IMG/VR virus record: IMGVR_UViG_3300000116_000011
Coordinates: 1 to 55,095 of that record
Reading direction: 5' to 3' (one strand)
From: a virus
Length of the DNA stretch: 55,095 nucleotides
The notes beneath the pieces were generated by a model that saw only the letters and a list, made by a program, of their open reading frames with translations, made no database searches and was not told the DNA's origin. The translations under genes and the position numbers were made by a program. Shown here piece by piece: positions 50,601 through 55,095 of this stretch; within the stretch, counting starts at the first letter, position 1, and each line of letters starts with the position of its first letter.

Positions 50601-53600
50601 GTAGGGATACGGCCTCAAATGTGCTCATGGGAGCTGGTATGGGTGCAATATTTGGGCCCACTGGAGCTTTAGTTGGAGCTGCGGCTGGATTTATACAATC
50701 AATGAAAAAGCAAACTTTATCTATCGAAGAGCAAGTTAGATTAAAAGAAAAAGAAATTTCATTGATAGGTCAAAACATATCTGCCTTAAGTGGTTTGCAA
50801 AATTTACAAAACGCAAGAGCTGAAGCATTTAGTGGTGGAAATCAAATGGATTTGAATAGATTGGATGCTCAAATCAATCAAACACTTGCATCTATTAACG
50901 ATAAACAAATTTTAAAACAGACCGTCAATGCGATGGGAGATCAAAATGCCATGAGCAAGGTTGAACAGCAACTAGCAGACAGAATGGCCATAGCTACATC
51001 TCAACAAAATTTCGCAATGGGAATTAGAAATAATGATGCTTCTGCATCTGGAGTAGCTCTAGGTTCAATGATGATGCAACGTGTTCAGTCTGGCGAAACC
51101 ACAATGGATAAAGTGGAAGATGCCCTTACTGGAATTAAAGCTACTGTAGCTCAAATGAAAACCAAGTCTGATTTTATGGACATTGGTGAATTAAATGCTT
51201 TAAGAAAAAAAGCTAATAGAGCTCAAGGTTTTACCAGTGGAGGCACAATGATAGGTGGTGGTGTTGGGGCTGCCATTGGCGGAATAGGAGCCAAAGTGGG
51301 GATGGGCATGATGGCTACAGGAGTGGGAGCCATTCCAGGAGCAATGATAATGGGATTATCAACAGCAGTTGGTGGAATTATTGGAACAACTCTTGGTAGA
51401 GAAATTGAAACAATGATGGCTTCAGATCAACTTAAGGATGCCACGACTATGGGTGTGGACGAATTAAAGGAGCTTCAAAAATTAGCAACCACAGGAGTGA
51501 TGGACCAAAATGTGGTTGATGCAATGATTGCCGCCTTCAGAGAAGGCGAAATATCTATGCTAGACATAGCCAATGAAGCCACGGAATCTTTAAAAATGTT
51601 TAAAGAAATGACTACTAATGCAGAAACCATGGCTAGTCAAATTTTTAATTTAAATAAAACATTTAAGGATGCGATAACAAAACTTACTGTAGATTTAGAG
51701 GTAAAGAAAATAGCTCAACAATCAGAACTAAATTATGAAAGATCCGTAGCAGATTATACAGCTCAGTTTATGGGAGGAAGAAAGTCTTCGGATTATATGG
51801 CAGATAAAAAAGAAACTTTATTCGAAAAAGAAGCAGGGTTTAGAAGAATCAACTTTCAGCAAGAAAGTGATATATCGTTGATACAAGGAATTAAAGCTAA
51901 TGAAAAAAACCTTAACTTTAATGCTACAGAAAGAGAACAGATAATAAAAGGAATTCAAGATAAGGGGATGTCTTTTGCAGAAACTATAGTAAATGATTTA
52001 GAGATTGGAGGTAGAGAGCTTCAAGAAGAAGAAGTAAAAGTAATAAAAGACCTTATAATACAAAGACAAACTCAAGGAAAAATATTAGAAGCTCAAATAC
52101 TTGCGGAAAGAAAAAGTTTGCAATTATCATTAAGACAGAACGCAATCACTGAGAAAATAAATCAAGAACTACAAGTTAATAATTTAAAACTAAACAATGC
52201 CGCTTTAGATAGAGGTGTTGCAATGACTAGGGCATCGGGAGATAAAGATGTAACTACATCAAGACTTCAATTCAAGTCTAATGAAATATTTAGAGGTTAT
52301 AAAAACGACGAACAAGAGGCATCCAGACAGCAAAAACTAAGAAAAGACCAGTTTGATGAAGAATTAAAATTTAGACAAGCGGAAGTTATAGAAAATGTCA
52401 GGGAGGAGGCATTGAGACTTGCATCAGAAAGAGATTTAATTAATTCTTTAAATAATCTCGGAGAAGTTATAGAAAAAACTCTTGGTAGTGGAAAAGAAAC
52501 TTCATCGGAAGTGAGCAGAGAAACTGCTCCAAGGGTTCCTGCAGCATCCCCTGTGGGAAGGCAAAATCCTGGAAGCGCGGTTACTTTAAATAGCCCAGAA
52601 CTCGATGCAAAAAGAACATTATTATCAAAACATATAGTTGAACAAAAAACTGAAGAAAAGGCTCTTAAAAACTCAGAAAACAATGTTAGTTTACAGGTAG
52701 AGAGATTAAATAAATTAAGAAAGCATAGGGGCTCATTAGATTATACAAGAGCTAAAAAAGTAACGAGCGATATGGCTGAAGAAGAACAAAAAAGATTTGA
52801 AAAAATTAATGCTGAATTAAGTGGGCTTTCTGGCCTCGGTCCTGTTGCTAACCCTAGTGTTACAGAAAGAAAACATCTCAAGTTTAACAGAGACGTAAAC
52901 ACAGCCAAGAAGGGCGGGCATAAAATTATGCAATATACAAGCGGGTCGAATAGGGGAACAAAATTTTACGAGATAACTAGAGAATCTAAGCAGACTCAAG
53001 AAAATATGAAGGCTGGTCTGGATGAAAGAATTAGACAGCAAGAAGCATTAGTTGCAAAGGCAAAATCAGCCAATGATGCTCAGAAGGCAAAGCTTGCACA
53101 AGTAACAAAAGAAAAGGAAAACATCAGGAAAGAAATGCAAATCCTTACAAATCAAAAAAGAACTACTAGTTCTGGCGAAGAGCCTGGAAAAGGACCAAGC
53201 ATTACACAGCAAGATCAAGCAAAGTCGAAACTTGATCCAAACAAGGATGTAAAGACTACAGAGTTTACAAAACAATCTGGCGATGTTTCCCTAGCTATAG
53301 CTAATGCAAGGAGTGTTGATGAAATAATGAATTTTTATTCGGAGGCACTTGAAAAAGCCAAGGGTAATGATGAATTATTTGCAGAGATAGCTGAACAAAG
53401 AAAGATTTCTTTAGAGAAATATATACTTGGACAAAATGCTATAACTGAAAATATGCAAAAGAAGTTCCAAGAACTTGAAGCTCAGGCGAGAGTTACAGAC
53501 TTTACAAAAACATTAAAATTTACTGATCTTTCTCAAGAGAGCGCTAGCAGGCAAGCCAATATGGATCGATATGATGTTCGTGCTGCAGCAGCCTCTTCAG

Positions 53601-55095
53601 CTCTTCAAATTGCAACAGATGATAGACAGGCAGATATTCAATCTCAGATGTTAGATATGAACCCTTTTGCCACTCGCTTAGAAAGAGCTGAAGCTAAACT
53701 TCAGTCAGAGCAAGTGCAATACAAGGGGGATCCTGGAATGATGGATAATTACTCAAAAAATCTTGAGTTAATGAGCCAACTGAAGAGCGATTTGCATGAC
53801 GAAGAAAGTGCTAAGACTAGAGATGTTGAAGAAATAAAAAGACTACAAACAGAACTGGCAAAACTTAATGAAACAAACCAGAACTTAATTTTGCAAATGG
53901 AAAGAACTACTCCAAGAGACAAAGGGTTCGCAAAGGAATTTACACAGCAATTTAGTTTGGGTTTAGAAGTTGGTTTTGCTGGCGTAGAGCAGCAGGCTGA
54001 AGGTATTTATGCAAGACTTGGCCAAGACATGCCAATGGTCCTAAAAGATGGACTGGCTGATGCAATGCAAACTGCAATTAGTGGAGCAGAAAGTTTTAGT
54101 GATGCCATGAAGGGAGTAGGAATACAGCTTCTTAATATGGTTCAGCAAGCATTTTTACAGAGCGCAGCAAGTAGAATAACGGGAGCTATTGGAAATATAA
54201 CTGGAGGTCTATTTGGAACAGGGGGAGAAAAGAAGTTTAATGTTGGAGGTGTGGTTACTGGAGGAAGTGGAGTAAGAGATGATGTACCAGCGATGCTGAC
54301 TGGAGGTGAATATGTAATAAAGAAAAGCTCTGTTGATAAGTATGGTGTAAACTTCATGAATCGTGTTAACAGTGGAATGGTCCAAGGGTTCAATGAAGGT
54401 GGAGGTGTTAATTTAAATATTGCAGGGCCAAAAGCTGCCAAAAGAGAGAGTTATCAAGACAAAAATGATTATGGTTCTGTAACTAGATACAAGGAAACTA
54501 GACCTGAAATAGGAATAAGTCGATCCCTATCTGCTAAAGCTATCAGTAATGACAGGCAAATACAAGAATTTTTCAGGGAACAAGAAAACCAATTTCAACA
54601 GGATCTAGAAACAAGAAGGCAAGAAGAGTATAGAGAAAAAGTTAAAAAATATAAAAAGAAACAAGAACGTAATGTCTGGAAAAGATTAGCCTTAACCGCT
54701 CTAGGAGGCTTTGCTATCAGCAAAGGAATGGATTGGTTGAATGGAACTGGATTCATGTCGAAACTAAATGACAAGAACCAAGCGAAAGCTCTAAATAGGC
54801 AACTTGATTCAAATCAAAGTTACACTTTTGATAGGGGCAGAACAGGCTATCAAATAGATCCAATTGAGAGAAAAGGAATTAGGTCAGATATAATGGCTTT
54901 CAAGAAAGAGGGGTGGACCGCTGCACAACAGTCTAAATATTTAAGACAACAAAACATCCAACATAAAATCACTGGAAGTCAGGACGATTATAGAATAAAT
55001 TTTAATACAGGAGGAAACGTCCCTTCAATACTTACAGGTGGTGAGTATGTGATGAGCAAAGAAGCTGTGCAGAGTTATGGCACAGGAGCTATGGA
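44630..55095 (+). CDS. Giant tail tape measure protein, 3' end beyond window
   Basis: ATG 44630 after AAGGAATAAGGAAA; open to the window end, at least 3,488 codons. The N-terminus (ITGSVSEFNKSLEASNARVI, MTEINVVMGLTNKQLDEFSS, TELARQGLTMEETLKRTNDA, TTARGGKVIGNSFKTIFTRV) is the conserved tape measure domain. Gly-rich hydrophobic segments lie near 50480-50700 and 51240-51400. Late DDVPAMLTGGEYVIKKSS (from about 54273) and VPSILTGGEYVMSKEAVQSY are typical C-terminal motifs. It sets tail length and guides DNA entry; at ~0.15 nm per residue the tail would exceed 520 nm. Middle part carries PNFA modules. Confidence 0.92.
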   Translation, partial: MPIKIPTVQTGLEESIRKAIKNVNTRGGLNIAINDKNFTRPLGKITGSVSEFNKSLEASNARVIAFGASVGIIQGVQKAFASLVQTTIEVERKMTEINVVMGLTNKQLDEFSSNLFKVAKNTAQSFNTVATAATELARQGLTMEETLKRTNDALILTRLTGLDAAAAVNGLTAALNTFNKAGLDSTKILSKMAAVDVQFAVSTEDLIDAVSRAGAVAQDAGVSFDELLGAVTAAQQTTARGGKVIGNSFKTIFTRVQRSSTLNRLEELGIAVRDVEGNTLPAIRVLENLSSTYERLADTTKAAVAEQVGGVFQINILKAAIKDLSSQNSILARATKIASTATDEAYKKNEILNRSLSALTAQTATSIQELSEVIGNLAFSDSIRDYLTFIRDQISGISDFLGKEEGESMGSDLAQGLVRGFGKVLSGPGLVVAFAVLSKLFLKTVKFLGGSVKELLGVVSAAEKQRQIQKSIVAVLGENSAIQKRILSQEGNRAAQERTILSILQAQSREQAKIAAAAAAVSPGLARAGFGANLRKTKSEGHVPNYVSNKEKEAEKKGALEGGYKPGAVKSMNMPGEGRVVYNTAETVKKFVGSSQPAIMPPQKSDAGKKYKKDFAKAHGFDPYMHQGSIPNYALKINAGKIASANKNPNAAKLASTVNEQRSFDGKIGLSALDNILTSGLFKSIDYTTKKGQMMTYQKARWGVNKYKKGAPAPGNYVSYGEMDKATGTRALWVGSEGEGADAYRRLILSNVSSVVSQGKKYKVDPSIAAQGYIPNFAGFQVKKQTFGGDQGEFGPPKQVQFSSFVGDKQFVQSQAVEIDDPMKPGKKALQVVFTGEADKTLRGKGYGRKLYEYMASFARKRGYSGLYGDMSTSLSAMRVIDSIAKQGSFNVLKNKNSKFSKDTLEPEGMWGADDWTYKLSNRGYVPNFALPQTPYGQDYIDQLYSSKNTPQIMSLGRREKLEGSVESGLNAKTKRGIGTEEAMAANSKYIKSVDRLIEYEGRPSQAINALKFLDNKGLTAVKNAILQDPGIAADFDYYSSKGSSGKINVRKGLPNAAANIAHDLRSATPREFFAYLTGKTDRIQGTVPGQFIQFRDAAGTKGGEKTGILNTFFKDIISDNELVTSEIKKQFTAVKKSKNRQSIVGSEVTTDLEKKYSNIGEKPKETMARLAYEQNRSSKSILRSMHGGQFAQQWKTSRERMGLTGPGYFGEFSGRFRGQDLTNRIAFDQRMADQTSTNQKSMIPSVGRSFLNYDVRQLSKMARTNIMPKNIFAEFESLLDPAREGGAMSPKNALSSIASGQSKYMTEVFGKNKIVEDVLEERKARYKRMFGTALGRRRGVPNFAFGRMKTLSQAVKSFKQDSGMFHSRAGGKNFWSTKENSIKLSERNYEDIRQFLNSKSFRGLSESAQAEIKKDLRAQSEALGKPDVTRPYMQFSNPEYAGRIMANRGKIPNFAKLFSDKAESVLQDKPEFSGAVSEAIEREKSMGFTPKVVSAPQLKSGKNPGLAVVNQEQEGGSLEKARKLHGGKLNPNQKTGEVPNFAKQVSGGELLDFIQTAKNEVRKEGLNQIQRSFMESTRAIDKFTASTEEGRKFLDQYSKSYAGSARSIKEFNIRESMRLGTLGGESLDRQNFARQAIRADGAAALAGQGGPIGELVKNLQSSQDGFEKTLVQQMSVARASGDTETLKVLKDLDRQLDQKFMADRNMPAATAKAVRSSIRSENLTNKRIEKFSSQDGFNKKSMERFYGQEFLKKQNVKFQDKQEANAIMAALMKSKEGRGSFQGFLRDQGVASSNKYLARAGLMTGDFGRMTEGSKGGGVFLRGLEKMTKKFESNQGKSASTAFASLMKQATKIGSSPANVAALQGVVQATREQAKATSQQTAQTARVAAAQSKIAGGSVVGGSFSSGLAGSNVRGAGFRAAAANSAGRMFGGIRQGAKGFMKSGMTGFGGNVGLGLSFILPMLSGMIQNPRSREDRAVMKNGQFQVQDRGRDTASNVLMGAGMGAIFGPTGALVGAAAGFIQSMKKQTLSIEEQVRLKEKEISLIGQNISALSGLQNLQNARAEAFSGGNQMDLNRLDAQINQTLASINDKQILKQTVNAMGDQNAMSKVEQQLADRMAIATSQQNFAMGIRNNDASASGVALGSMMMQRVQSGETTMDKVEDALTGIKATVAQMKTKSDFMDIGELNALRKKANRAQGFTSGGTMIGGGVGAAIGGIGAKVGMGMMATGVGAIPGAMIMGLSTAVGGIIGTTLGREIETMMASDQLKDATTMGVDELKELQKLATTGVMDQNVVDAMIAAFREGEISMLDIANEATESLKMFKEMTTNAETMASQIFNLNKTFKDAITKLTVDLEVKKIAQQSELNYERSVADYTAQFMGGRKSSDYMADKKETLFEKEAGFRRINFQQESDISLIQGIKANEKNLNFNATEREQIIKGIQDKGMSFAETIVNDLEIGGRELQEEEVKVIKDLIIQRQTQGKILEAQILAERKSLQLSLRQNAITEKINQELQVNNLKLNNAALDRGVAMTRASGDKDVTTSRLQFKSNEIFRGYKNDEQEASRQQKLRKDQFDEELKFRQAEVIENVREEALRLASERDLINSLNNLGEVIEKTLGSGKETSSEVSRETAPRVPAASPVGRQNPGSAVTLNSPELDAKRTLLSKHIVEQKTEEKALKNSENNVSLQVERLNKLRKHRGSLDYTRAKKVTSDMAEEEQKRFEKINAELSGLSGLGPVANPSVTERKHLKFNRDVNTAKKGGHKIMQYTSGSNRGTKFYEITRESKQTQENMKAGLDERIRQQEALVAKAKSANDAQKAKLAQVTKEKENIRKEMQILTNQKRTTSSGEEPGKGPSITQQDQAKSKLDPNKDVKTTEFTKQSGDVSLAIANARSVDEIMNFYSEALEKAKGNDELFAEIAEQRKISLEKYILGQNAITENMQKKFQELEAQARVTDFTKTLKFTDLSQESASRQANMDRYDVRAAAASSALQIATDDRQADIQSQMLDMNPFATRLERAEAKLQSEQVQYKGDPGMMDNYSKNLELMSQLKSDLHDEESAKTRDVEEIKRLQTELAKLNETNQNLILQMERTTPRDKGFAKEFTQQFSLGLEVGFAGVEQQAEGIYARLGQDMPMVLKDGLADAMQTAISGAESFSDAMKGVGIQLLNMVQQAFLQSAASRITGAIGNITGGLFGTGGEKKFNVGGVVTGGSGVRDDVPAMLTGGEYVIKKSSVDKYGVNFMNRVNSGMVQGFNEGGGVNLNIAGPKAAKRESYQDKNDYGSVTRYKETRPEIGISRSLSAKAISNDRQIQEFFREQENQFQQDLETRRQEEYREKVKKYKKKQERNVWKRLALTALGGFAISKGMDWLNGTGFMSKLNDKNQAKALNRQLDSNQSYTFDRGRTGYQIDPIERKGIRSDIMAFKKEGWTAAQQSKYLRQQNIQHKITGSQDDYRINFNTGGNVPSILTGGEYVMSKEAVQSYGTGAM
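46250..49258 (+). repeat. Seven G-x-[VI]-P-N-[FY]-A motifs inside the tape measure
   Basis: In frame at 46250 (GHVPNYV), 46511 (GSIPNYA), 46943 (GYIPNFA), 47399 (GYVPNFA), 48644 (RGVPNFA), 48977 (GKIPNFA) and 49238 (GEVPNFA). They separate segments of about 80-410 residues that do not resemble each other. From memory, PNFA-delimited blocks recur in tape measure and other structural proteins of large phages. Confidence 0.75.
46964..47398 (+). other. GNAT acetyltransferase-like module inside the tape measure
   Basis: The segment between two PNFA motifs contains LQVVFTGEADKTLRGKGYGR then KLYEYMASFARKRGYSGLYG (47117-47236). LRGKGYGRKLYEYM matches the acetyl-CoA motif A (Q/R-x-x-G-x-G/A) of GNAT enzymes, with the following helix and the next strand. 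About 145 residues, the usual domain size. Confidence 0.6.

Noticed and set aside
1-55095. tRNA genes, CRISPR arrays, integrase and insertion sequences
   Set aside because: I looked for TTCGA-loop/acceptor patterns, regularly spaced repeats and recombinase motifs and found none convincing; a tRNA scan would be decisive.

Overview
The window reads as part of a large, AT-rich, tailed double-stranded DNA phage genome, best fitted as a long-tailed siphovirus. The order terminase large subunit, portal, prohead protease/scaffold, decoration protein, major capsid protein, small neck genes, tail tube and a very long tape measure is typical of a phage late region. I see no tail sheath gene. A small lipobox protein with a C-terminal membrane segment suggests a Gram-negative host; the host taxon cannot be told from the sequence. 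I recognised no integrase, tRNA gene, CRISPR array or insertion sequence. Homology statements rest on motif recognition, not on searches.

Region 1 (1-5400, + strand) holds tiny early genes: the end of a Gp88-family protein, a DUF932 protein, several 25-60 residue proteins, three 18-residue hydrophobic peptides that look related, well-formed terminators, and promoters. In four promoters a TTGAC/TTGCAA box, 17 bp, a hexamer and exactly 6 bp lead straight to ATG, which predicts leaderless mRNAs. Two DnaA-box matches 21 bp apart and a 105-nt tract with no adenine on the + strand also lie here.

Region 2 (5693-21163) is a glycan and protein-modification cluster. RmlB, a DUF1796-like protein and a sulfotransferase are on +. 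They meet head-on with a tight minus-strand operon carrying glycosyltransferases (GT31-like, exostosin/GT47-like, a fucosyltransferase-like protein with HIRRGDK, and others), a LicD-like protein, a methyltransferase, an SGNH-like protein, three sulfotransferases, three Fe(II)/2-oxoglutarate oxygenases (one a clear prolyl 4-hydroxylase) and an 819-residue protein that appears to fuse a glycosyltransferase to two sulfotransferase domains. Together they could hydroxylate, glycosylate and sulfate a protein or glycan, a combination reminiscent of eukaryotic hydroxyproline glycosylation and proteoglycan sulfation.

Region 3 (21192-28854) is transcription, nucleic-acid and packaging genes: spanin-like lipoprotein, J-domain-like protein, PhoH, zinc ribbon, a gp55-like late sigma factor with a Cys cluster, a repeat protein that may be the small terminase, SNase-like and ERCC4 nucleases, an AdoMet-decarboxylase-like protein and the terminase large subunit.

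Region 4 (28851-32536) inserts four more sulfotransferases and one unrecognised gene between terminase and portal. The window therefore holds ten sulfotransferase domains in nine genes plus a gene remnant.

Region 5 (32588-55095) is head and tail morphogenesis. A three-gene minus-strand block (39023-41083), probably assembly chaperones, interrupts it. It ends in a tape measure protein of at least 3,488 codons that runs off the window. That protein carries repeated G-x-x-P-N-F-A motifs separating modules, one of which looks like a GNAT acetyltransferase. A recurring AAGTGTATAT-type motif precedes many of the genes from 21 kb onward and is a candidate late promoter for the encoded sigma factor.
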